In this document: one piece after another, positions 1 through 5,905 of the stretch
How the letters are laid out: each line of letters starts with the position of its first letter
Position numbering within the stretch: the stretch's first letter is position 1
Source: Pseudomonadota bacterium
GTDB lineage: Bacteria > Pseudomonadota > Alphaproteobacteria > Acetobacterales > Acetobacteraceae
Assembly (NCBI GenBank): GCA_021785335.1
Contig: JAJYFW010000042.1
Span: 1 to 9,218, forward strand
Direction: 5' to 3'
DNA: 9,218 nucleotides
Made by a program: the position numbers and the translations under genes
Notes under the pieces: generated by a model
Databases searched by the model: none
What the model was told of the DNA's origin: nothing
The model's input: the letters and a program-made list of their open reading frames with translations, nothing else

Positions 1-47
1 GGTCCCTGGTTCCTGGTGACTAATCCGAGACCGCCGGAAGCCGGCCG
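1..47. other. Short non-coding stretch downstream of tatC
   Basis: No gene start is visible on either strand. A small inverted repeat (GCCGG 33-37, AAG, CCGGC 41-45) lies just past the tatC stop. It has no T-run on the minus-strand side, so it is at best a weak hairpin and not a convincing intrinsic terminator. By synteny the next minus-strand gene would often be serS, but none of its coding sequence is present here. Confidence 0.4.
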
Positions 48-842
48 TCAATCCTCGCTCTCGTCCGCTTCGTCGCGCTTGGGCTCGACCATGCGCGCGG
101 CGATGATCGAGCTCTCATAAAGCAGGATCAGCGGCACGGCGAGACCGGTCTGGGTAAAGACGTCCGGAGGGGCGAGCACGGCGGCAATGACGAACATGCC
201 GACATAGGCATAGCGCCGGTAGGCCTTGAGCTGCTTGGAGGTCAGGATCCCGACCTTGGCGAGCAGCGAGAGGCCGACCGGCAGCTCGAAGGCAACCCCG
301 AATGCCAGGATCAGCTTCATCACGAGGGCGAGATATTCCGAGACGCGCGGCATCGCCACGATCGGCAGGCCGCCGCCGCCCTTGGGGGACTGGAATGAGA
401 GGAAGAAGCGCCAGGCGAATGGGAAGACGAAGAAATAGGCGAGCGCCGCTCCCATGATGAACAGGATCGGGGTGGCGATCAGGAAGGGCAGCATCGCGCG
501 CTTCTCGCTGCGATACAGCCCCGGGGCGACGAACATCCAGAGCTGGGTGGCCAGCACCGGAAAGGAGATGAACAGCGCCCCGAACATCGCGACCTTCAGG
601 TAGGTGAAGAAGGCCTCGTAGAGCTGGGTGAAGATCAGCTGCGTGTGCGGCTGGCCCTGCAGCGCCTGGGCGAGCGGGCGGGCGAGGAAGCCATAGATCC
701 ACGCCGAGTAGTAGTAGCAGATGAGGAAAGCGATCAGGAACGCGGCCCCCGACCACAGCAGGCGGCGGCGCAGCTCGATCAGATGGTCGAGCAGCGGCAT
801 CGCCTTGTCGTTGATCGGGTCTTGGGTCTCGGTTTCGGACAC
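48..842 (-). CDS. tatC: Sec-independent protein translocase subunit TatC
   Basis: TatC is the polytopic inner-membrane core of the twin-arginine translocase; with TatB it recognises the RR signal peptide of folded precursors. The 264-residue protein has the expected size and six hydrophobic segments. Family hallmarks are visible: the cytoplasmic N-terminal MPLLDHLIELRRRL (15-28), the PGLYRSEKR loop (108-116), the conserved Glu of GVAFELPVG (Glu186), and APPDVFTQ (224-231). The tail is charged and acidic. The start used is GTG at 842, because homologues usually carry a short acidic leader before MPLLDHL; ATG at 800 (residue 15) is the alternative. Neither start has a strong Shine-Dalgarno sequence. 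The start lies 25 bp after the tatB stop, so translation probably depends on the operon. The stop is TGA at 48-50. The family call is very secure; the exact start is less so. Confidence 0.96.
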   Translation of the reverse strand: MSETETQDPINDKAMPLLDHLIELRRRLLWSGAAFLIAFLICYYYSAWIYGFLARPLAQALQGQPHTQLIFTQLYEAFFTYLKVAMFGALFISFPVLATQLWMFVAPGLYRSEKRAMLPFLIATPILFIMGAALAYFFVFPFAWRFFLSFQSPKGGGGLPIVAMPRVSEYLALVMKLILAFGVAFELPVGLSLLAKVGILTSKQLKAYRRYAYVGMFVIAAVLAPPDVFTQTGLAVPLILLYESSIIAARMVEPKRDEADESED

Positions 843-850
843 GCGTTTGG

Positions 851-870
851 CTCGGGTTCTCTCGGGTTCA
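851..870 (-). repeat. Tandem 10-bp repeat in the tatB-tatC junction
   Basis: On the plus strand CTCGGGTTCT (851-860) is followed directly by CTCGGGTTCA (861-870), a 9/10 match. The second copy contains the tatB stop codon (868-870) and the first lies in the 25-bp gap before tatC. This looks like a local slippage duplication. It places two copies of AACCCGAG on the transcript ahead of the tatC GTG. Confidence 0.6.
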
Positions 871-1335
871 GCTCTCGAGCGGCAGCAGGATGCCGGGCGG
901 GATGAAGGCGGGCGGCTTGGGCGCGTTGGCGATCTCGGGCGGAATGAAGGGCGGGATGCCCTCGATCTGCGGCGGCCGCGCGGCCTCCCCCAGGGGTTCG
1001 GAGGCGACCGGGGTGGTGGCGGTCTCCGCCGTGCCGCCCTCGCCCAGGATGTCGCCGGAGAAGGCGGATTTCAGTGTGCCGTCCGGATCGACCGCCTTCT
1101 CGACTGTCGACGTGACGTCGAAATTGCGCAGTTCGTTCAGCGAATCGGTGATGCCGCCGAGATCGGCCTCGCGCACGAGCTCGTCGACATGGCTCTGGAA
1201 TTCGGCGGCGAGACGGCGCGCCTTCCTGATCGCCCCGGTGAACGCCTTGATGGCGACGGGCAGATCCTTGGGGCCGATGGCGATCAGCGCCACCGCCCCG
1301 ATGAGCAGAACCTCGGACCACGCAAGACCAAACAT
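868..1335 (-). CDS. tatB: Sec-independent protein translocase subunit TatB
   Basis: TatB is a single-span inner-membrane protein that forms the substrate receptor with TatC. The 155-residue product starts MFGLAWSE. It has one N-terminal membrane segment (about 5-21), the hinge GPKDLP (21-26), then an amphipathic basic helix (about 27-60). Glu8 in the membrane segment is typical of TatB; TatA usually has Gln here. The C-terminal third is low-complexity and proline-rich, with repeated FIPPE and FIPPG units near residues 128 and 144. ATG at 1335 matches the family N-terminus, but the sequence upstream shows no recognisable Shine-Dalgarno motif. It sits 53 bp after scpB and 25 bp before tatC. No tatA is present in this window. 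A TatA-family paralogue label is possible, but Glu8, length and the tatC neighbour favour TatB. Confidence 0.92.
   Translation of the reverse strand: MFGLAWSEVLLIGAVALIAIGPKDLPVAIKAFTGAIRKARRLAAEFQSHVDELVREADLGGITDSLNELRNFDVTSTVEKAVDPDGTLKSAFSGDILGEGGTAETATTPVASEPLGEAARPPQIEGIPPFIPPEIANAPKPPAFIPPGILLPLES
895..950 (-). repeat. Imperfect direct repeat encoding the FIPP units of the TatB tail
   Basis: GGGCGGGATGAAGG (895-908) and GGGCGGAATGAAGG (937-950) match at 13 of 14 positions. They are 42 bp apart, which is in frame, and encode the repeated Phe-Ile-Pro-Pro motif in the TatB C-terminus. This suggests an internal duplication in the unstructured tail. Confidence 0.55.
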
Positions 1336-1388
1336 GGGCGCGTGCTAGCAGGACCGGGCGGAGAAGGAAAACCGCCGTTGCAAAGGCG

Positions 1389-2153
1389 TCATGAACCGGG
1401 CTCCGGGTCGGGGGTTCCATCGGGCGCGGGCTCCGCCGGCGGGTTCGCGGCTTCCGCCGCCGTCGTCTCGGGCGCCGGCGCCTCGCCCTCCCCGGCCGGC
1501 ACCGCCGCGGACACCTCGGCGCTGGAGGCGTTGGGGGTCTCGACCAGCAGTTCTTCGCGTCGCGGCAGGTCGCGCAGGCTCTGGAGCTGGAATTGGGCAA
1601 GGAAATTGGCCGTGGTGCCCCAGAGCGCCGGGCGCCCGGGACTCTCGCGTCGGCCGCGTGGCCCGACCAGCCCCGCCTCCAGAAGCGCGTCGAGCGTGGC
1701 CTGGGAGACGGAGGCGCCGCGGATCTCCTCGATCTCCGCGCGCGTCACCGGCTGGTGGTAGGCGATGATGGCGAGCGTCTCCATCGCCGCGCGCGGCAGG
1801 CGGCGCGGCTGCGGAATGACCCGGGTGAGCGCGGGGGCGAGATCCGGGGCCGTACGGAACTGCCAGCCGCCGGCGGTCTGGGTGAGTTCCACGCCGCGGC
1901 CGGCGTAGCGGGCGGCCAGGGCGGCGAGCACCGCGTCGGCGTCGGCGCCGTCCGGCAGCGCCTGGACCAGCGCGCGCGTCGGCACCGGCTCGCTGGCGGC
2001 GAAGATCAGCGCCTCGGCGAGGCGGAGCTGTTCCTCGGTGACCTCGGCCTGTGCTGGCGCCGGCGCAGCAGCCTCCGGGAGCGCTGGTGGCGTCGCGTGC
2101 GCCGGCGCTGGCACTTCCGGCGTCACGGCTTCCGGTTGGGGCGCATCACTCAT
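1389..2153 (-). CDS. scpB: Segregation and condensation protein B (ScpB)
   Basis: ScpB is a winged-helix (kite) dimer that binds ScpA and regulates the SMC-ScpAB condensin in chromosome organisation; it acts in the cytoplasm on the nucleoid. The 254-residue protein has a Pro/Ala-rich leader (1-38), a first winged helix (about 40-112, EEQLRLAEALIFAASEPV), and a second (about 118-185) with the conserved LPRAAMETLAIIAYHQPVTR and GRPALWGTT. FQLQSLRDLP (188-197) follows, then a disordered Ala/Pro/Glu-rich tail. I chose ATG at 2153, not the in-frame ATG at 2195, because a strong GGAGG lies 6 nt upstream and the start overlaps the scpA stop as ATGAGTGA. That points to translational coupling and suggests balanced synthesis of the two partners. 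The extended N- and C-terminal tails are low-complexity and probably flexible. Confidence 0.95.
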   Translation of the reverse strand: MSDAPQPEAVTPEVPAPAHATPPALPEAAAPAPAQAEVTEEQLRLAEALIFAASEPVPTRALVQALPDGADADAVLAALAARYAGRGVELTQTAGGWQFRTAPDLAPALTRVIPQPRRLPRAAMETLAIIAYHQPVTRAEIEEIRGASVSQATLDALLEAGLVGPRGRRESPGRPALWGTTANFLAQFQLQSLRDLPRREELLVETPNASSAEVSAAVPAGEGEAPAPETTAAEAANPPAEPAPDGTPDPEPGS

Positions 2154-2982
2154 CCGTTTCCTCCACCCGGTCCTCCTCTCCTTCCCTTGCGGCACGCACC
2201 ATGATCGGCGCGAACGGCTCCGACTGGCGCAGCCGCACCAGCCCGCCGCGCGCCATTTCCAGTCCCGCGATCAGCGTGCTCGCTATCGCCGCCCGCCGTT
2301 CCGTGGGCGAGGCGAGCTCCATGGGCAGGAACGCCTCCAGGCTCGACCAGTCCGGCAGGCTGCCGACCAGGCGGGCGAGGCGCGCCAGTGCGTCCTTCAC
2401 GGTCCAGACGGTGAGCGGGCTTGGCTTCCAGACGCGCTGGCCGGCGGCGCGGCGGACGGCGGCAAGATAGGCACGCAGCAGGCTCGACAGGTCGAGCGCG
2501 AGCCGCGAGCGGTCGATCTCCGTGAGCGATTCCGGGGCGCCGCGGGCGAACACGTCGCGGCCGAGCTGCGGGCGGGTGCCGAGCCAGGCGGCGGCGGCGC
2601 GCATGCGGGCCAGTTCGGCGAGGCGGGCGGCGAGGACGTCGGCCGCCAGCGCGCCTTCGTCCGCCGCTTCGTCGCCCTTGGGCAGCAGCAGGCGCGACTT
2701 GAGCCAGGTGAGCCAGGCGGCCATCACCAGCCAGTCGGCCGCAAGCTCCAGGCGGACGCGGCGCGCGCCCTCAATCACCGCGAGGTACTGCTCGACGAGG
2801 CCCAGGATGGACACGCGGGCGAGGTCCACCTTCTGCGCGCGGGCGAGTTCCAGCAGCAGGTCGAGCGGGCCCTCGAACCCCTCCAGCCGCACCACCAGCG
2901 CGTCCGCCTCGGACGTGGCCGGCGCCGGGGCGGGCCGGGACGCCTGGGCGGCGGCCTCGAAGAGCGTCGGCGCCCCGCTCAC
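2146..2982 (-). CDS. scpA: Segregation and condensation protein A (ScpA)
   Basis: ScpA is the kleisin that bridges the SMC heads and binds ScpB in bacterial condensin. The 278-residue product has an Ala/Pro-rich leader (1-27), then the diagnostic kleisin N-terminal motif LEGFEGPLDLLLELARAQKVD (about 33-53), an SMC-binding helical region continuing to about 100 (WLVMAAWLTWLKSRLLLP), a helical middle, and a C-terminal winged helix (about 190-262). The frame stays open far upstream through the protease gene, but that part reads as a shadow. GTG at 2982 is the sensible start: it overlaps the preceding TGA as GTGA, and no other start lies nearby. The site has no clear Shine-Dalgarno sequence, so reinitiation after the protease gene is likely. 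The 3' end overlaps scpB by 8 bp. Confidence 0.93.
   Translation of the reverse strand: MSGAPTLFEAAAQASRPAPAPATSEADALVVRLEGFEGPLDLLLELARAQKVDLARVSILGLVEQYLAVIEGARRVRLELAADWLVMAAWLTWLKSRLLLPKGDEAADEGALAADVLAARLAELARMRAAAAWLGTRPQLGRDVFARGAPESLTEIDRSRLALDLSSLLRAYLAAVRRAAGQRVWKPSPLTVWTVKDALARLARLVGSLPDWSSLEAFLPMELASPTERRAAIASTLIAGLEMARGGLVRLRQSEPFAPIMVRAAREGEEDRVEETDE
2160..2164 (-). promoter_or_regulatory. Ribosome-binding site of scpB (decides its start)
   Basis: The minus strand reads GTGGAGGAAACGG then ATG, giving GGAGG with 6-nt spacing. It is the best Shine-Dalgarno sequence in the operon. It lies inside the scpA coding region and fixes the scpB start at 2153. Confidence 0.8.
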
Positions 2983-3668
2983 GGGTGGTTGCCCGAAAGG
3001 ATCAGCACGACGCGCAGCGCCGCCGGCAGGACGTGGTCCAGTGCCGCGCCCACCGGGTCGAAGGCGAGGCCCATCTCGCGCGCCGCCTCCGGCAGCAGGA
3101 AGACGAGAAGCAGCACGACGAGGATGCCGTAGCGCTCCGTGCGCGCCCAGACCCGCGCCGCGTTCTCCGGCAGCAATCCCACCGCGATGCGGCCGCCATC
3201 GAGCGGCGGTATCGGGATCAGGTTGAACAGGCCCAGCACGAGGTTGGTGACGATGAAGGCGATGAGGAAGGTCTGCGCGGCCGGGCCCAGCACGGCGGGC
3301 AGCACCGGCAGCAGGTGAAAGGCGAGGCCACCCAGCCAGGCGAGCAGGAAGTTCATTCCCGGCCCGGCCATGGCGACCCACATCATGCCGCGCCGCGGGT
3401 TGGGGAAGCGCCAGGCGGCCACCGGCACCGGCTTCGCCCAGCCGAACATGAAGGCGATGCGGTGGATGGTGAGAAGCTGCGCGATGAGCAGCAGGCCGGG
3501 CAGCAGGATGGTGCCGACCCGGTCGACGTGCACCAGCGGGTTGAGCGAGAGTCGCCCGGCGCGGCGCGCGGTGTCGTCGCCGAGCGCGAGGGCCGCGTAG
3601 CCGTGCGCGGCCTCGTGCAGGGTGATCGCCAGCACCGCGGCCAGCAGGGAGAGGATGATGTCGATCAA
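2979..3668 (-). CDS. Site-2 protease family (M50) membrane metalloprotease
   Basis: This is a small polytopic membrane zinc protease of the compact S2P type (the YwhC-like branch, with no PDZ domain). The 229-residue product has the catalytic HEAAH (His18, Glu19, His22) in the first membrane segment. It also has FGWAKPVPV (75-83), the AGPGMNFLLAW segment (about 101-111), and the NLIPIPPLDGGR motif (149-160), whose Asp157 is the expected third zinc ligand. Further hydrophobic segments lie near 51-66, 105-125, 133-152 and 180-193. All catalytic motifs are intact. No ATG is available: TTG at 3668 has GGAG 5 nt upstream and opens the protein just before the first membrane helix. The frame continues further upstream, but only as a shadow of nagZ. 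It lies 55 bp after nagZ and overlaps scpA by 4 bp. Its substrate cannot be told from sequence. Confidence 0.9.
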   Translation of the reverse strand: MIDIILSLLAAVLAITLHEAAHGYAALALGDDTARRAGRLSLNPLVHVDRVGTILLPGLLLIAQLLTIHRIAFMFGWAKPVPVAAWRFPNPRRGMMWVAMAGPGMNFLLAWLGGLAFHLLPVLPAVLGPAAQTFLIAFIVTNLVLGLFNLIPIPPLDGGRIAVGLLPENAARVWARTERYGILVVLLLVFLLPEAAREMGLAFDPVGAALDHVLPAALRVVLILSGNHP

Positions 3669-3673
3669 GGCGG

Positions 3674-3691
3674 CTCCGGGGTCTGCCCCGG
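3674..3691 (-). promoter_or_regulatory. Hairpin overlapping the protease gene's ribosome-binding site
   Basis: A perfect 6-bp stem (CCGGGG 3676-3681 and CCCCGG 3686-3691) closes a 4-nt loop. The GGAG Shine-Dalgarno of the TTG-started protease gene occupies 3674-3677, so two of its bases are in the stem. There is no T-run beside the stem, so this is not a standard terminator. The structure is seen in sequence; a role in limiting translation is inference. Confidence 0.45.
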
Positions 3692-3723
3692 CGGTTACAG
3701 GCGAGGGCGACCCGGGTCTAGCC

Positions 3724-4668
3724 TCAAATGGCCTGCCGGCGCGAGACCCCGGCGACGCGTTCCCGGCCGCGGGCCAGGCGGGCCATGGCCTCGGGCGTGA
3801 GCGGCGGGACGGCGCGCAACACGTCCGCGGTGGCGTCGTCGCCGGGACACCACATGGCAAGGTCGCAACCGGCCTCGAGGCAGGCAAGTGCGCGGTCCAC
3901 CGCCGAGCCTCCCACTGCGGGATCCGCCAGCGCGCCCATGGCGAGGTCGTCCGAGACCAGCACGCCGTCGAAGCCGATGCGGCGCCGCACGACCTCGCGC
4001 AGGATCACGGGCGAGAGCGTGGCCGGGCGGGCGCGGTCCCAGGCGGTGAACAGCACGTGGGCCGTCATCATCCAGGGCAGGTCGGCGTTGGCGGCGAAGG
4101 GCAGCAGGTCGTCCTCGTCGATGCCGTCGACCACCGGCAGCGTCTCGTGGCTGTCCACCCGGGCGCGGCCGTGGCCGGGGACGTGCTTGCCCACGGGCAG
4201 GATTCCGGGCGCCATCAGCCCCTCGGCGAAGGCACGGCCGAGGCGGGCGACCGCGTGCGCGTCGCCGGGAAAGGCGCGGTCGCCGACGACGGAACTCGCG
4301 CCGGGCAGCGCGCGGTCCAGCACCGGGGCGGCGACGACATCGAACCCTGCCGAGGCGGCGTCCTGGCCGATGGCGTGGCCCCCTGCCCTCGCCGCTTCGG
4401 CCGTCACCAGCGTCGCGGCGGCAGGGCGGGCGGGCCAGTGTGGCGGACGCAGGCGGGCGACGCGCCCGCCCTCCTGGTCGACCATCAGCAGCACGCCGGG
4501 GGCGCAGGCACGGATATCGGCGATGAGGGCGGCGAGTTGCGGCGGGTCGGCGATGTTGCGGGCGAAGAGGATCACGCCAGCCGGCGGCAGCGCCCGCAGC
4601 AGGTCGCGCTCCGCCGGCACGAGGGCGGTGCCGGCGACGCCCACGATCGCCGCGCGGGTTGGAGGCAT
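3724..4668 (-). CDS. nagZ: Beta-N-acetylhexosaminidase NagZ (GH3)
   Basis: NagZ is a cytoplasmic glycoside hydrolase of family 3. It removes N-acetylglucosamine from GlcNAc-1,6-anhydroMurNAc muropeptides during peptidoglycan recycling, and its products can signal beta-lactamase induction in some species. The 314-residue single-domain protein has the usual length. Visible motifs are GVILFARNI (31-39), DQEGGRV (64-70), the acid/base loop KHVPGHG...DSH (161-174, with His174 as the likely proton donor), and FDGVLVSDDLAMGAL (233-247), where Asp240 is the expected nucleophile. Key residues are intact. The start is ATG at 4668, giving the conserved MPPTRAAIVG opening; further in-frame upstream sequence is a shadow of the SPOR gene. 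It begins 16 bp after the SPOR stop with only a distant AGGA, about 14 nt away, so it probably relies on coupling to the upstream gene. Confidence 0.95.
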   Translation of the reverse strand: MPPTRAAIVGVAGTALVPAERDLLRALPPAGVILFARNIADPPQLAALIADIRACAPGVLLMVDQEGGRVARLRPPHWPARPAAATLVTAEAARAGGHAIGQDAASAGFDVVAAPVLDRALPGASSVVGDRAFPGDAHAVARLGRAFAEGLMAPGILPVGKHVPGHGRARVDSHETLPVVDGIDEDDLLPFAANADLPWMMTAHVLFTAWDRARPATLSPVILREVVRRRIGFDGVLVSDDLAMGALADPAVGGSAVDRALACLEAGCDLAMWCPGDDATADVLRAVPPLTPEAMARLARGRERVAGVSRRQAI

Positions 4669-4684
4669 CGAGATGGGTGGCGTC

Positions 4685-5857
4685 CTATGAGCCTTCGGCC
4701 GCGCAGGCGCCGCCCTGGGCCTTGATCCGGGAGCAGAAATCGCGGGCCGCGCCAAGCGAGGCGAATCCGCCGGTGCGCAGCCGCCACCAGGTGTGGCCAT
4801 TCACCAGGGCCTTCGTCACCATGGGCGAGCGTCCGCCGAGCAGAGCGGGCATCCGGCGCGAGAGGATCTGCCACTCCGCGAGCGCCCCGGCCTCGGTGGG
4901 CAGGGCGGCGAGTTGCACCACCGCGGTGCCGGCGGCGGCCTGCGCCAAGGCGGTCTGCGTTGAAGAGGCATGCGTGGAGGCTGGCTGCGTGGCCGCGGCG
5001 GTGGCCGGCGGAGGCATCACGCCGCTTGCGGGCTGGCTCGGCACGGCGGCGGCGATTCTCGGCGGGGCGACCGGCATCGGCGGAACCGGCAGCGCGGCCG
5101 CGGGCACCGTGGCGGCCGGCGTTACCGGGCTGTACGGCGCGGTCGCCGCGGCTTGAGGAACCGAAGTCGCCTGTGGAAGCGCGCTGGCCTGGACGGCGGT
5201 GGCGGGCTGCGGGGCCCCGGCTGGCTGCGCCGTGGTGGCGACCTGCGCGCTGGCGGGCGCCTGTACCGCTGCGGTGGTCTGCGGGGCGGGCGCGGTCAGT
5301 GGCGCGGGCGCGAGTTGCGGCGGCAGCGGCATCGCGGCGACGGCCTCGACGCCCCGCGGCGTCAGCGGCTTGCTTGGGCCCTGGGCCTGCGCCTGCGCCT
5401 GTGGCGGGGCGGCCGGAGCGGGAGACGCGGGCGTTCCAGGCTGCGCGGGGTTCGCGGCGGTCGCGGGCGTGGCGGTCGGGTGCGCGTCATGCGCGAGCGC
5501 CGCGAGGTCCGGCGTCTCCGGGCCCGGCATCACCTGGTCCTGGGTGACGGGCCGGGTGCCGTTGAAGATGGCGTTGCCCGTGCCCTCGACCTGCATCCCG
5601 CCGGGGTTGAGCGGCTTCTCCCGCCACGGGCCGCTCTGGGCGGCAACGACGGGCAAGCCGTGCGGACGCAGCATCGCCTGGACGGCGACCGCGGCGACGA
5701 TCAGCAGCGCGATGCCGGCGGCGACGACGATCATGCTGCGCGTCGTGCGGTCCATGCCCGGGCGGTGCCTGGGGACGCGGAAATTCCCGCTTGGCCGCGG
5801 GATCGCGAAGCCGTCGTCGTATCCCTGGTCGTCGTAGGCCTGGCCGGTCTGGCGCAT
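4685..5857 (-). CDS. SPOR-domain membrane-anchored protein
   Basis: This is a bitopic inner-membrane protein whose C-terminal SPOR domain is expected to bind septal, denuded peptidoglycan glycans. The 390-residue product has a cytoplasmic N-terminus (1-41), one membrane segment (about 42-62, SMIVVAAGIALLIVAAVAVQ), and a short periplasmic segment. A long low-complexity Ala/Pro/Thr/Gln linker follows (about 120-312), and then the SPOR domain (about 313-386: VVQLAALPTEAGALAEWQIL...WWRLRTGGF...CSRIKAQGGAC). It probably works at cell division or in envelope remodelling; the neighbouring nagZ fits a cell-wall theme. ATG at 5857 has GGAG 9 nt upstream, within a hairpin. The stop is TAG, 16 bp before nagZ. 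The linker is typical of the architecture but its sequence is not informative. I give no gene symbol because such proteins are defined by the domain only. Confidence 0.9.
   Translation of the reverse strand: MRQTGQAYDDQGYDDGFAIPRPSGNFRVPRHRPGMDRTTRSMIVVAAGIALLIVAAVAVQAMLRPHGLPVVAAQSGPWREKPLNPGGMQVEGTGNAIFNGTRPVTQDQVMPGPETPDLAALAHDAHPTATPATAANPAQPGTPASPAPAAPPQAQAQAQGPSKPLTPRGVEAVAAMPLPPQLAPAPLTAPAPQTTAAVQAPASAQVATTAQPAGAPQPATAVQASALPQATSVPQAAATAPYSPVTPAATVPAAALPVPPMPVAPPRIAAAVPSQPASGVMPPPATAAATQPASTHASSTQTALAQAAAGTAVVQLAALPTEAGALAEWQILSRRMPALLGGRSPMVTKALVNGHTWWRLRTGGFASLGAARDFCSRIKAQGGACAAEGS
5385..5402. repeat. Short GCCTGC tandem in the SPOR-protein linker
   Basis: Three consecutive units (GCCTGC, GCCTGC, GCCTGT) encode the Ala-Gln repeats of the linker. 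They are a likely site of length variation by slippage. Confidence 0.5.
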
Positions 5858-5861
5858 CTCG

Positions 5862-5897
5862 TTCCACTCCGGGGCCGCCCCCGGAGACCGAGTGGAA
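5862..5897 (-). promoter_or_regulatory. Nested inverted repeats over the SPOR gene's ribosome-binding site
   Basis: A perfect 8-bp stem (CTCCGGGG 5867-5874, loop 5875-5878, CCCCGGAG 5879-5886) contains the GGAG Shine-Dalgarno complement at 5867-5870. A second pair of perfect 8-bp arms, TTCCACTC (5862-5869) and GAGTGGAA (5890-5897), shares bases 5867-5869 with the first, so the two full stems compete. There is no T-run after the stem in either direction, which argues against an intrinsic terminator. The repeats are seen directly; a switch or translational control is inference. Confidence 0.5.
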
Positions 5898-5905
5898 GGC
5901 GGCCG

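Noticed and set aside
721..3132. Long plus-strand open frames opposite tatB, scpB and scpA (for example 721-1761 and 2038-3132)
   Set aside because: In very GC-rich DNA the antisense frames of real genes are often open. Their translations are Arg/Gly/Ala-rich, contain no family motifs and lie fully opposite well-supported genes.
2983..3381. Upstream in-frame extension of scpA to an ATG at 3381
   Set aside because: It overlaps the catalytic half of the protease gene in another frame, looks like low-complexity shadow sequence, and is made unnecessary by the GTGA stop/start overlap at 2982.
3669..3887. Upstream extension of the protease to an ATG at 3887
   Set aside because: The extra 73 residues are a shadow of the nagZ 3' end. 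The TTG at 3668 has a good Shine-Dalgarno sequence and starts the protein at the first membrane helix.
4951..5560. Plus-strand Gly/Ala- and Arg-rich frames across the SPOR-protein linker
   Set aside because: They are the complement of an Ala/Pro/Gln-rich linker. The minus-strand protein has a membrane anchor and a SPOR domain, while the antisense frames show only composition bias.
5867..5886. Intrinsic terminator between argS and the SPOR gene
   Set aside because: The stem is strong but no T-run follows it on either strand, and it abuts the downstream start codon.
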